Shown here in pieces: positions 46,291 to 58,009 of a DNA stretch of 64,000 nucleotides. Source of the DNA: Lates calcarifer (taxonomy: Eukaryota; Chordata; Actinopteri; Centropomidae). Every line of letters starts with the position of its first letter. Position 1 is the stretch's first letter. A program made the translations under genes and the position numbers. The notes under the pieces were generated by a model, which was not told the origin of the DNA, did no database searches, and saw nothing but the letters and a program-made list of their open reading frames with translations. The DNA lies in assembly GCF_001640805.2 (NCBI RefSeq), contig NC_066835.1, positions 22,842,853-22,906,852 on the forward strand, read 5' to 3'.

Positions 46291-47621
46291 CACCATGTTC
46301 GCTATTTTTGGTGCCATTGTTAGCTAGGTTAGCTAGCTAGTCTGATTTTTTTTAGTTTGAGTTTGACAATGAACACGACAAGTAGGATGATGTACAACGA
46401 ACTTTGAAGACACATACAGGTGGAGGCTGGACAGGTGGAGGGAGCTGAGTGCAGCAGCGAGGAAACTGGAGTATGTCAGGTTTTCTTGTTTTGGCACTAA
46501 AGGCACTAAAAGACGTCTGTCAAACAAACTGCAGCTGTGAATCAGGAATAACATCCACAGAGCAGAGTTTACGTCTGACTCTGGTACCTGAACGCAGCCT
46601 CAGAGCTGTGGTCGGTCTCTTTGGGAGGTGTTGGAGGTCAGCAGTGTTTTGAGATTCAAACTCTCTGGAGAGTAGTTTGGAGAGTCTGGACAGAGGGTCG
46701 AGAGAGGGCCGTGGTTTCTGTCTTTGTTCTGTCACATCTAGAAACATTTCAGCTTCATGATGAACACGAAGCAGGTTTTCAGGATGGAGATGCAGCCTGA
46801 AGAACATGATGTAAATCTGTGGTCGACTGCAGAGAAACAAGAGACTGAAAGCAAAGAGAAATTCATCACCTCACATCTTTAAAACAAACTGTTCTGCTAC
46901 AGCATCAGTTTGTCAGAAATAATGGAAAAAGAAAATAAAGCATCTAAAATTCAGGTTCTGCAGAAGCTTCCCCCTCTCTCTCTCTCTCTCTCTCTCACCC
47001 ACACAGATTGACATCCTCCTCTCTCGCCCACTCTCCCTCCTCCACTCTCTAACACCAACACATTTTACAGCAGGACTCTTCACTGTGTCTTCTGTCCACC
47101 TCCAGCAGCTCTAAACGTCTTATGCAACAATGACCAATGCTCAGTGTTTAAAATGCTGCAGGCAGCAGCAGTCGGTTCAGTTTTTATCTGTTCTGAAAGA
47201 TGGTGGAGTTTGTTAAAGTTTGTCCTGAAGGTGGCGCTACAACGGCTGCACCTCCACACAGGAGCTTAGCAATCACTAAGAATATCCTGATAAAGACTGA
47301 AGAAACCAGTGGAATCATTAGTTAAGCTTTGAGAATATTAAATATTATGAAAACAGAGAAACTATTTACTGTGAAAACATGTTTTGATTAATCAAAAAAC
47401 CGGTGACGACTCCGACCACAGATTTCTCTGATAGGACCTTTTATGTAGAGGAGCAGATTAGACAGTCAAAACCAGTCCAGAACTTTAATCAGTTTCTTGA
47501 ACCCATCTTTCTCTGCTGTGTTCAGGGACATCACGTCTTTAACTGAGAGGAAGGAAACTGTTATATCCACACTTCTTTTTCAAACACAAAAACAACAGGG
47601 TAGATGTTAGTTTTGGCTCAG

Positions 47622-47677
47622 CCCTGTTAGCTGTTAGCCCTGTTAGCTGTTAGCCCTGTTAGCTGTTAGCCCTGCTA
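47622..47677. repeat. 16-bp tandem repeat
   Basis: About 3.4 copies of CCCTGTTAGCTGTTAG, identical until the last unit, which reads CCCTGCTAGG. Confidence 0.9.
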
Positions 47678-47830
47678 GGACGTGGTGTGGACAGACAAAC
47701 AGCATCTTCATCCTCTCCGTGTCTCTGGGATGAAACCTTTTCAGCTGATTGTAAAGATTTGTTTTGTTTCTGATCTTTGTTGGTATCAACTGGCGACATG
47801 CTTTTCAGACCGTCTTCATCTGGTTGTATT

Positions 47831-47974
47831 GTTGTGTTTCTACTCACGCTCTTTCAAACTCTCACTAACTTTCTAAGAAGAAAGGCTTTTGTAGAAGAGC
47901 TCAGAGCTAAATGAAATGACCAGTTGGAAGCTTAGTGGTGGAGACGTTGACGTCATGTGACCGTGGTGTAGTTG
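47831..47974 (+). repeat. Duplicated segment C, copy 2
   Basis: Identical over 144 bp to 13597-13740, including the CRE palindrome TGACGTCA. Flanks on both sides are unrelated to those of copy 1 (ATT on the left against the CTC of copy 1, and ATTGATAC on the right against GTTTATAG), so the duplicated unit ends sharply. Confidence 0.9.
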
Positions 47975-48195
47975 ATTGATACTAGTTTGTGTAATTTCTT
48001 ACAGATAAAAATAAATTACAATTTTTATTTAAATCCTCTTTTGAAAAACAGGAAACACCTGCACAGGTGCTGCGACAGTAACATTCTTATTTATATTTCC
48101 TGACACAGAAACTGAGCAGAATTCAAATTCAGTTTGACTTTGAACAACGTCGCCTAATTAACTTGACAACATGAGATCGTCGGCTCGACTGCACC

Positions 48196-48235
<40 letters not shown>

Positions 48236-48333
48236 TCTCTGTTCCCTGTTCCAACCTGTTGCTGTTTGTCTGAGAAAAAAACAACAGTCACTGCTGCTGC
48301 AGAACAGCCGGTCTGTGGGCGGTGAACTGCAAC

Positions 48334-48382
<49 letters not shown>

Positions 48383-48523
48383 TTTAATATTACATCTGAA
48401 ATCATTTACTTTAAAATATGGTTGAAAAATCATCTGATGTTGGTCATTTATTGTTTTAATGAACTGATGAAAGTCACTGAAATGTCATAAATTGAAATTG
48501 TGTGTGTGTGTGTGTGTGTGTGT
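48196..48523. repeat. Opposed CA and GT arrays
   Basis: CA 48196-48231, GT 48336-48379 and GT 48500-48523. The first two face each other over a 104-bp spacer. Confidence 0.95.
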
Positions 48524-48560
48524 CTGTGTCAAGACCGCAGTGACCACGGTGCGTGCTGTG

Positions 48561-48642
48561 GTTGCCATGGTTACTGAGGTCTCTCTCTCTCAGCCTGTCG
48601 ACTGATTAGACTATGGAAGTTAGCAGCCGTCACCATGGCGAC
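48561..48642. promoter_or_regulatory. Two X-box-like motifs
   Basis: GTTGCCATGGTTAC at 48561-48574 and GTCACCATGGCGAC at 48629-48642 both fit the RFX palindrome. They lie 68 bp apart (start to start), exactly twice the 34-bp spacing of the array at 22034, though the sequence between them is not obviously related. Confidence 0.35.
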
Positions 48643-48909
48643 ACTGCACCTGATGTAATTACACCATTCATCAAATCCAGAAAGGATTTGTTTATTTCCT
48701 AAATTCACACCGGTCCAGGTAAGAAAAGAAATAATAAATGAAAATACAATCAACTTTTCTTTAAACAGCCAATTAGAGCTTGTGTCAGGGGTGGGAGACG
48801 ACGTCCAAATGAACGAGGCGACAGTGAATGTGTCATCAGTGCAGCAGCTGCAGTTCCCCAAACATCCACTAGATGGTGCTGTGATCAAACTGTATTGATT
48901 GTCTTGAAG

Positions 48910-49160
48910 TGAATGGGAAACTCCTCAGCTTGTAAATCAGAGCTGCAATCAAAAAGTTCCAAGACTGACCCTGTCACGAACAAACAAACGAACGTAGCGC
49001 AGCATGGTGATGTTCATGCAGCAGGTGCAAGCAGTAACTTTCATGAGTCAGTATTCAGCATTACGTCACGTGATCATGAGGATTTCTGTCAACAGTCCTG
49101 GGATGAGAGCGATCCCTACTCGCCAGATTTGGCTCCGGCAACTTCCTTCATTAACTAAAA
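48910..49160 (+). pseudogene. Probable mariner-family transposase relic
   Basis: The frame reading through about 49096-49150 contains PYSPDLAP, the signature preceding the last catalytic acidic residue region of Tc1/mariner transposases (usually HPPYSPDLAPSDY or similar). Upstream, recognisable transposase sequence is lost, and the phrase stands near the end of an open frame of about 80 codons. No terminal inverted repeats were found. It is a dead fragment. Confidence 0.45.
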
Positions 49161-51885
49161 CTATCAACAGAATGTCAAAGACGTTTGTGTATCACAATGC
49201 AAAGATATCTCCTGAAGTTAGCATGCTAACCAGCTGGTGCTGGCCTGTCTCGTAATACCTCTTTGTTCCTGAAGAGGTGCTAGTGAGTCACTGTAACGTC
49301 CAGCCTGTCCTCAGTCCACCAACGATTCCTCTGGACCGGTACATGAACGGCTGTTAATGCTAACACTGTATAATGATTGTTCATGAAGGCGTGATGTGTT
49401 CATGTTCCACAAACTCCATGAGCCTTTTGAACGTTCCACAGAACCATAAACATTAGTTGTCTGTTGAGTAGCACTAGCAAAAGCTATCATATAGCACCTT
49501 TAATCATTGGACTAACTCCAATGAAGCCACTGAACCAGACAGAGTGATAACATCTGTGTGTGTTTATTCGGCTCATTTCAAAGACTCAGACTTGACAAAG
49601 CTCCATCAGCCACAGAGACAATACGCAACCACCACCGGTGAATCAATCTGTGTGTGTGAAATCATTGGAGTGACTGTGAGCGGAGGCTCAACACTAACCA
49701 GCTCCTCATTACATGGTCAGACTGTGGCACCTCCTTATCTGACGCTCTGAAGACGAAGGGAGTTCAATGACGGAGCTCTGACCTCCGCCGAGTCTAAAAC
49801 TTCTCCCAGAACTTTTTACATTTCTTTGATTTTACGGAGATGGCTCTTCAAAGGCTTCGGTCTGGTAACACTGTGATGGCTTTTCACAGTGGGAGTGACA
49901 CCTCTGAGGGTCAGCGTGAGATTTTCCATCAAATCTAATTACTTTTTTTTAGGTTTTCACGCATTTTCAGAGGCAGCAGCCGCAGCCTGGAGGGACTCTG
50001 AGACTTTATTTCTTGCATTATAAAGGAGAACATACTGCTGAGCGAGTGTGTGTGTTCAGGTGTGTGTGTTTTCCCATCTTACAATGATGAATCAGCTCAA
50101 ACCTGCTTCCAATTAATCTGTAAATAATAACTGACGATAAACAGCAGCTTTAAGGGATTAATTTCTTTGCAGGCCAGACAGAAAGGTACCGGCTGCATTT
50201 TAAAACTCTGAGAGAAGGTTTCTGCTGCAGAACCTCAGAAAACTGAAGCTGAACTGAATAAAAATGTAGAAGAAGACGGGCAGTGAAATATTAAAGAGGA
50301 TAGGAGGGAGAAAGTTTAACTGTGCGGTTTCAGCAAATCCTCCACGGAGGTCCTGCGATCGGCTCGCTGTGCTCGTTAAAACTGATCAGAAACAGAGCGA
50401 TGTGATGCATGTAAAGAGACATTTCACCAGAATTCATATCAAACCGCTCTGGACAGAGGAAGGTCTGCAGGAGAATCACACAGTCGCAGTATGAGCTGGA
50501 GATAAACAGCTGGTGGAGCTGATTCTCCAGCCGCTGCCTTTAAACCACAGAAGAAGAAGATGAGGTCAGGGCTCAGACCGTGTGGAAAAACAGGAAGGAA
50601 ATCTGACATTTCTGTTTGTTTCATGTGTAAATGTGAGGACGCTTCCAGCCTCAGATCTGACGTTTCCTCTCATCGCGCTTCACAGACATCAGTTTATTCA
50701 TCAAGTCTGTTTCATCCACGGCTGCTGTTACAACGAACACAAGTGTAAAAACTTTGGTGCAATATTTAGAGATTTTCTCACATTATCTGCATTTTTACTC
50801 AGGTTTGTTCTTTACGTGAGAGAGAGAATGTGTCTCAGTCTGACCCTGGTGGCATCACTGGTTCTGTGTTTGAAGAGATGATCGTGTTTCCACCCATAGT
50901 GTTTGTTTGTGGAAACCAACTTCAGGCTGGTTGGACGTCAGACCACTGGACCATATGGGACGAGAGAGGAGATATTTTGGTTTGCTGGTGAATCAACGAG
51001 GAATCATTTCCAGACCAATAAATGTCCTGATAACCCATCTGTTGTTTCAAGAAGCACTTCTGTCTTTTATTATGACGTATGATGTTGGATAAACAGCTCA
51101 ACACAGCGACATGGGTCATATCTGCCCCTGATGTCGACACAAACAGCCTCTGATACAGTTTGGTTTTGTGTTCAGGACATTGTAGATGTTCCTCACGTTA
51201 CCTTGTTTCTCTCCGACATCTTCTTCCTCAGGTTAGATAACAGAAAAGTCCGAAGTCAACTTGACTAATTAAACTCCGTATTCACTGCAGCATCATTTCC
51301 TACATCAGGATTTGAATCTTTACAGACATTCTTCTCAGTACATTTTAGATCTGCATTATTTTTTATTTTAACACAGAATCAAACAGGTCGAGGAATAATA
51401 ACTTAATTCGCTCAGTGTTTTGTTTCTCCTGCTGCAAACAGAAACAGACCACAGTGAATGTTGGACACAAACACTCCACATGAATCTGCATGAGGACGAC
51501 ACATGAAAAGTTTCATACGAGGTTTCACCAAATTTTACTTCTCACAGAAAGAAACACAACTGAAAAAAAACCTAAAAGAAAAAAACATGACAGCATCGGA
51601 AGCCAATTGAGTTTGGCTTCAATCTGCATGTGGGAAGCAAATGAAGAGCTTCTCTCCAGAACGACATGTTTAAAACAAACGACTCCCACAGTCCCACCCA
51701 CAGACCGCTGGCACGAGAACAACAGCGAGAGAAAACAATGAAGTTAGAAAGAGTCTGAGGACTTTTAGTTATGAAACAGCAGATCTGCTTCATGAGGACA
51801 AAGATATCTCAACACACACTGCAGAGACAAAACACTGTACCTGTGGTGACTGCACGACCACAAAGTCAAATACATGACGTCTGAT

Positions 51886-52112
51886 CCAGAGTCCATTGAC
51901 AAAAACAGCTAAAGCTAAAGCTAAAGCGGTTAACTAGTTTTGTGTTATTGTGTGGCACTTTTACTTATAGGAGGAATCTGATTACTTCTTCCTCCACTGA
52001 AAGTCACATAATAACACAAACACACTAACAGATGGAGGCAGTGGTATTCCAGCAGCTCTTGTGTTCTGCTCGATAAAATTCATGTTTTTTTCAATGGAGT
52101 CTGGTATTGATA
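51886..52112. mobile_element. Palindromic MITE family B, copy beside ctxn3
   Basis: Left end CCAGAGTCCATTGACAAAAA, right end CAATGGAGTCTGGTA, right arm TATTCCAGCAGCTCTTGTGT. The centre is in the opposite orientation (GATTACTTCTTCCTCCACTG), as expected of a palindromic unit. The left arm is replaced by three copies of GCTAAA. The element ends 54 bp before the ctxn3 exon acceptor. Confidence 0.8.
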
Positions 52113-52135
52113 TATACAAACAAGAAGGAGACTGA

Positions 52136-52543
<408 letters not shown>

Positions 52544-52712
52544 CAGGCAGCGTGAGAGGCAGCAACCCTGACAGAAAATAGGTCAAACTGAGGCGATGAT
52601 CTTGCACAGAAAGTGAAGCAGAAACACAAGCGCATATTTCCAAACTGGTGTTGAGTACAGATGAGCAGAAAGCCCAGACTAAGATTCCTCTAATCTTTAA
52701 ATGTGAAATAAA
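52544..52712 (+). terminator. ctxn3 3' UTR with AATAAA signal
   Basis: The first canonical polyadenylation signal, AATAAA, is at 52707-52712, 164 bp after the stop codon; a second lies near 52809. A short 3' UTR would be unusual for a brain gene, so a longer form is possible. Confidence 0.5.
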
Positions 52713-53880
52713 ATGATTAATCTCTGTTCAGCTCTAAAAATATTATTTGCTAATAACAACAAAGTTGGAGGAAGGTTCAGCCTCAATCTGTTTTCACACA
52801 TTAACAGCCAAATAAAAATCTGATGGAATATAGAAACTCTGGAGACGGGAGTTAGATGAGTCCTCCTCTGAACTCTGGACGTCAAAATCATTGACTTGAT
52901 GACCTGATATCCTCCCAGGCCAAAAGTTTATTAAAAAACCCTGAACTCAACTCATCAGATTTACTGTAGTTTGAATTAATCCATCAGCTGCCGATCACTT
53001 AAGTCGTTAAATTTTCAAATGTGTTCCTACTTCCGAGGTTAGGACTCGTATCAGACCGAACCTCTGCCTCCAGGACACACCTGACAAACAACCGCTGCTC
53101 TGAGGTTAAATATAAATTTAAAAAGTGTTTTACTAAAATCTGACTTCTCGTACACCCACAGAGTTCACAGGTTGAAAACGAGTTGACACTGAGGTACGAT
53201 GGTCCCAGTCGTCCCTGAGATGCGCTTTGTGTTTTTGCTGCCTTCGGTCTGATCATCGCCTCAGTCTGCCTGGCAGGCAGTACCTCTGGGCAAAAAAACA
53301 CAACATGCATGAATACGATTTGTACAATTTTAAAAATTAATGAAAACGTTTAACAGCTAAAATGATTAAACACTCAAAGCATGGTGTCACTCACAGACTG
53401 CAGATGAATGTGAATCCTACAGACTCTGACACACTCGTACATGTCTGCAAATTTGACAAGAAAGGAGAAAATCTCATGTTGTAAATTTGGTAAAATCATC
53501 AAACATGAGGTGAAGTTCTTCTCTGCAGCTGTGATTTTGCCCAGATCAGTGAAGACTGTAGAAATCCCTCCACCCTGCAGCACTGCAGCAAGAACCTGAC
53601 GTGAAAGGTGAGGAGGGGTTTCTGAGATCTCCATCGTCCGACTGCCTGCCGGGCGGCGTGTTAGGGTTGCTGTCTCTCACGGGAGAAGATGATTTTATTT
53701 TGTCTTTTAACTTTTTGTTAACTTTTATTAACAGACTTTAAGAACTTATCCAGAGAAGTTGTGAGGCTCACTGAGGAAACAGGTGAACAATGCAGTGTTA
53801 TTTTGGAGCGAGGAGGAGGAGGAGGAGGCGGAGGAGGCCCAGGAGAGTTAAATGCAGGAGCACAGAGGAGTGAACGAGGC
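52713..53880. other. Downstream flank of ctxn3, no gene seen
   Basis: No coding signal. A purine-rich GGA run with AGGCGG lies at about 53812-53845. Confidence 0.45.
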
Positions 53881-53899
53881 TGTGTTGAATCGGTTTGAC

Positions 53900-54216
53900 T
53901 GCAGAGACGAGACGAGCCGGTTTCCAGCGACTCTCTATCGTCCTGCCGGCCCGGCTGTTGCTTAGTAACTGCTGCTTTCAGTGCCGGCTGATGTCTGAAA
54001 CGCCAGGCGTCTCACCACGCAGCCGATCGGCACACAGCTCCATCACATGTCTGCAGCCAACTCATCTCAGCTCTGAAGAAAACGAAAGAGAGACCCAGTG
54101 AATCATTTCACCAGCTGCTGTTTCTACCAGTTATGGCAGAAAACTGACCGTCAGCTGGACGTCTGAGTGGTTTTCTAAAACCATACCTGGCTGGTGAAAA
54201 CCTGGCAGATCCACAG
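53900..54216 (+). other. Candidate first exon downstream of ctxn3
   Basis: A GC-rich stretch carrying an X-box-like motif GTTGCTTAGTAAC (53957-53969) ends in GATCCACAG/GTGAGT, a near-ideal donor at 54217. No long open frame crosses the donor from a good ATG, so it may be the non-coding first exon of a gene extending beyond the window or of a lncRNA. A matching acceptor could be TTTCTTCTTCCAG at 55752, but no recognisable protein follows. Confidence 0.3.
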
Positions 54217-54439
54217 GTGAGTCTGTTTTTACAGCATCATCTACACCCACACAACTTTATTTTAACTCCAGGCGAAATCCCAGTGTCCAAATAAATCTCA
54301 CATCTCAGAGGATCTGGAAGATTCAAGATTAATGAAATGGTGCAACCATAAAAACAAAAAAAGGTCAAGATGGAGCAGATTTACACCAAACAGCAACATG
54401 TAATCAATGAAACACAGTGTAAAGAGCAGAAATACAAAA

Positions 54440-54610
54440 AACTAATGATTATTTTCATTATCAGTTCATCTGCTGATCATTAACTCAATCAATCAATGCT
54501 AATGAAAAAATGGAAACAATAGTAACAAATAGTGACAAAAGCCCCTAAATTACATTTTCACAACAATGACTCAATGAAACTCAATGGATTGACCAAGCTT
54601 AATACTAATA
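54440..54610 (+). mobile_element. hAT-like transposon remnant
   Basis: ACTAATGATTATTTTCATTA, TCATCTGCTGATCATTAACT and ATCAATCAATG follow the pattern of a widespread teleost non-autonomous hAT family (ACTAATGATTATTTTCATTATCGATTAATCTG...). The GGGCTGCA end is missing. Related to 2785-2870. Confidence 0.5.
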
Positions 54611-54744
54611 TATCCACTTGTTCAGTCTGACGTCACGACCAATGAAAATCCTGTTTCCTGCTGAGTCTGTGTTGTTTGAACAGATCTGAGTCCAAAAACT
54701 ATTCAGTGTCATTCTGATGCTTTCACTGTGACGAGGAAGGTTTT

Positions 54745-54930
54745 TAAACGAATAAAGAAAAACAAAGTTTGACGCCAGCAGGCAGCACTACCAGTCAGTA
54801 AAAGCGTAGTAAAAGTCCACATCTTTGTGTTTGAGTTGTCAGTCCTTCTTCTGTGCTGCCCGTCTAAGGTGAACAAAGCTGGTCTTAGCTAGCTATGCTC
54901 ACCCAGCTAAGGTGAAAATAGACAGACATA
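54745..54930 (+). repeat. Repeat family E, copy 2
   Basis: Partner of 46111-46290; shares GAGTTGTCAGTCCTTCTTCT, GGTGAACAAAGCTGGTCTTA and CCCAGCTAAGGTGAAAATAG. Confidence 0.7.
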
Positions 54931-55199
54931 CCTAATTATTTTCGCTATTCTGGGGCTCACAGAAAGTGGCTGACAAACAAAACAACAGGTGGCGCTACCC
55001 GCTGACATCGAACTTCCTCTTCACTTGTTTTCTCATCACAGTGAAAACAGTAGAATGAGTCTGGACAGTTTTTGGACTCAGATCTGTTCAAACAACACGG
55101 ACTCAGCACTGCAGCATCTGGAAAACAGGAGAGACTCAGAGAAGCTGGACCAGGGAACAGGATTTTCATCGGTCATGACGTCAGACTAATCAGATCTCA

Positions 55200-55690
55200 G
55201 TCTGATCCAGCATCTGTGGGACTTGTCTGATATTGATTACTTCTCCCCCTCTCTGACCTGTTGAGATATGGACACAGGACCTATGGGGTTTTCCTGTGGA
55301 TCATTTGGGTCCTGTGGGTGGGTGGTCTCCATGGATCTGGCTTGTTCTGGATCATCCCACAGATGTTGGATCAGACTGGGATCTGGGGAGTTTGGAGCCA
55401 GGTCAACACCTTGGGCTCTTGTTCCAAGTTGTTGTCGTGTTCCTCAAGACATTTCTGATCCGTCTTGGTGGGGGAGGACCCTGTGGCCATGACGGGGGGT
55501 GTGCTTGGCCTCCAACAATGTTCATGTGGGTGTTACAAGTCGAAGTAAGTAACATCCAGATGAATGAAGAAGTCAAGGTTTCCCAGCAGACCATGACGGG
55601 TGTGGACTGTCTGGTTCTGTTTGCAGACACCATGAGGAGGAGCAGGTGGAGCCTCTGGGCAGTCACAGATCCAAAAACACATTTAAAGCA
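55200..55690. repeat. Dispersed repeat, class uncertain
   Basis: Contains CAACAATGTTCATGTGGGTG, TTACAAGTCGAAGTAAGTAA and AAGGTTTCCCAGCAGACCAT in the order found in a repeat I recall as common in fish genomes. Three overlapping frames of 65-132 codons cross it, all probably incidental to the repeat. No end structures were found. Confidence 0.5.
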
Positions 55691-55980
55691 GTAAAGAGAA
55701 GCCACACAGCAGAGCTGCAGTGATGTCTTTGTGTTGTATTTCTTCTTCCAGCAGCAGCAGCAGCACAGCCCCTCAGGCGACCTGCACAGACTCTGCTGTA
55801 ATGGGCTTCCTCGTGGTCGGAGGTCTCCTGTCAAACCTCATCGCAGGAAGTCTGAACCTTCGAGCTGAAGATCCCCTCGAGCGGAGGGACGGGTTTGAAG
55901 TCTTTGAAAAGAGGCAGAAGGAAATGAAAGGGCCTCCCCTCTGGGCTTTTTTCTGCAGGGAGGTTTGAACTGAAACGGAA

Positions 55981-56001
55981 GGGGGGGGGGGGGGGGGGGG
56001 G
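55981..56001. repeat. Poly-G run of 21
   Basis: An uninterrupted run of 21 G on the + strand, rare in vertebrate genomes and able to form G-quadruplex structure. Its exact length may be a sequencing or assembly artefact. Confidence 0.9.
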
Positions 56002-56659
56002 TGACGGTGCTTACAAAACTAGGGCTGTTAAATCAAACCTTAAGTCATTTTCTCCTTCGAATCATTGTCTTGTGACCGGTCTGGAGTCACCCCGCGGCCC
56101 TGCAGAGGGTCCAGCCCCTCAGACTGAAGCCCACCGTCATCGTCCTCACCCCAGAAACACTCCAACGTTATTCCTCCCCCCTCCTCCCTCCTCCTCCTCC
56201 TCCTCCTCCTCCTCAGTGGGACTGAATCTTTACTGCACTCGGTGAATCTTTAAAGGTTTTCGAGGCTCTCCAAAGGGGTCCTCTCTGCAGGGAGGGTGAC
56301 CGAGCCTCCACCTGAAGGAAAAAACCTCGTCAGAAACAAAAAAAGGAGGATTTTTTTTTCTTTTTTACAATTTTTTATTTTTATTTCCCTTCCTGAATCA
56401 GAGGGAGACGGTCGTTGTCTCCTCGGTGAAGCCTCTGCTGACTGAACACAGCAGGACCAAGTGGGAGGGAGGATCTGACATCTTGATAAATGCAGCTGTG
56501 GATGGAGTTTTTTTCTGTTAAAGTTGTGGAAGTTTTTCATTTTTGGGGAACTTATAAAAGATCCGGGGCTCCCTCCAGTCCCATGTGAGGACCTCCCTGA
56601 TATCAGAGACTGAGAATGAAAAAGCTGTTTTGGTTTTTTAGCCCAGCAGGACTTCTTCA

Positions 56660-56860
56660 GAGCACGAGTGAGGTTCACTGAAGAGTTTCATTTCCATAAT
56701 GACACATCCATTAGGGAACGAAATCAGCCCGGCGTTGTTCTCCCCAGTTCTCTAATTGCAGAGGGTTTTTTTATGGTTTGTCATTTCTTAATAGAGTTTT
56801 TGTCAGTGTGGAATCGCCTGCTGTGTTTCAGAAAGTCTCATGATTCCTGTTAATGCTGCG
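56660..56860. other. Possible conserved non-coding element
   Basis: Free of repeats, with several homeodomain-type core sites (TCCATTAGGG, CTAATTGCAG, TTAATAGAG) and an even composition, as often seen in conserved enhancers. Conservation itself cannot be judged from one sequence. Confidence 0.2.
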
Positions 56861-57021
56861 TTCACACTGCAGATGAGTTTCCACTTCAGACAGACCTGAA
56901 CACAGTCACAGTTTCTGTCTGCAGACGTTTCAAAATCAGGTTTTAGAGGCTGGAGTTTGGTTTAACATTCACTGGCGTCTTTGTCTAGATCCTGGGTGAA
57001 ACATCTTTTACTGAGGCACAT

Positions 57022-57327
57022 TGTAGGGCTGAACGATTTATCAACGATTTATTATTTTAATCCGAAATCGCAATTTGAACTAATGCGATTAGCAAACTCC
57101 CAATCAGATGTGGCCCAAGTCAAAGCGACTGTGGAAACTCCCACTAACAAAAACAAAATGGCCGCTGCCTCAGAGGAGACAGGTCGACAACTTGCTATGT
57201 TAAGAGACAGAAAAGCTGCTACAGGCGTCTGTAAGTTCAAAAACTACTGCAGTTATTGCAAATCAAGTCACAGTATCTGTCAGAAAAATCACAATTAGAT
57301 CTTTTCCCTAAATCGTTCAGCCCTACA
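57022..57327. mobile_element. MITE with perfect 18-bp inverted ends
   Basis: Left end TGTAGGGCTGAACGATTT and right end AAATCGTTCAGCCCTACA are exact reverse complements. Length 306 bp. The TAGGGCTG-type end suggests the hAT superfamily. No 8-bp target duplication was identified. The 105-codon open frame across it lacks transposase motifs and is judged incidental. Confidence 0.85.
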
Positions 57328-57982
57328 TTTCTGCCATGTTTGTCAAGTGTTGGATAAAAATGGGCCCAACTCTAAAATTTAATTTAAAAAAAAATCACAT
57401 TTGGCCAAAACTCAGTCTGTCTCACCTCAGCTCAGACTTCAGTTCTTTTACCAAATTTTAATTTTGAAAAAGTATTTTTTTTCAAAATGTGCTCACCTCA
57501 GTCTCAGTCCTGATAATTGAACCAGTGTCTCTTACAGATTTTAACAGAAACAAGTTGTTTCATCCACATTTCGACAAAAGTTATCCCCCATGTTAAATTT
57601 CGTTTTTAAAAGATGTTCAACAGAGCCACCCAATTTTTTTTTAAATTGACTCAAATTTATAAGAAAAATTAAAAATTTGACCCAAATGTTTTTCCTATTA
57701 ACCCTGTGCCCGACAGCTGTTGTCTCTGACTTCAGCTCCTCTGAGGCTTTGCAGATTTTGTGTAAATGTGGATAAAATTTTGCCACAATGTGTTTTTAAA
57801 AAATCCTTTTTAGTCTTTTATCCAAATTTGGATGAAAACACCTTTTTTTGTTGTTTGGATGGAGATGAAAATCAGACTCAGAATCAGCTTTTGTTTCTGT
57901 AGTTTTTCTTTCTCTTCAGTCGTCCTCATTGATCGACGTGTCTGAGGTTAAGAGAAGTGTCTGATGGAAGATCAGCTGATCG

Positions 57983-58006
57983 ACACACACACACACACAC
58001 ACACAC
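57983..58006. repeat. (CA)n microsatellite
   Basis: Short CA array of about 24 bp. Confidence 0.9.
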
Positions 58007-58009
58007 TCA

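Noticed and set aside
55296..55834. Overlapping open frames of 132 and 143 codons on opposite strands
   Set aside because: They lie in a dispersed repeat; the composition and overlap in several frames point to chance.
55723..55968. 82-codon frame after a good acceptor (TTTCTTCTTCCAG at 55752)
   Set aside because: No recognisable domain and no good donor at its end; the serine run is a translated CAG array. Kept only as a possible partner of the exon at 54216.
57112..57298. Cysteine-rich stretch in the frame across the MITE at 57 kb
   Set aside because: It resembled a zinc-knuckle at first sight, but spacing does not fit and it lies wholly within a non-autonomous transposon.
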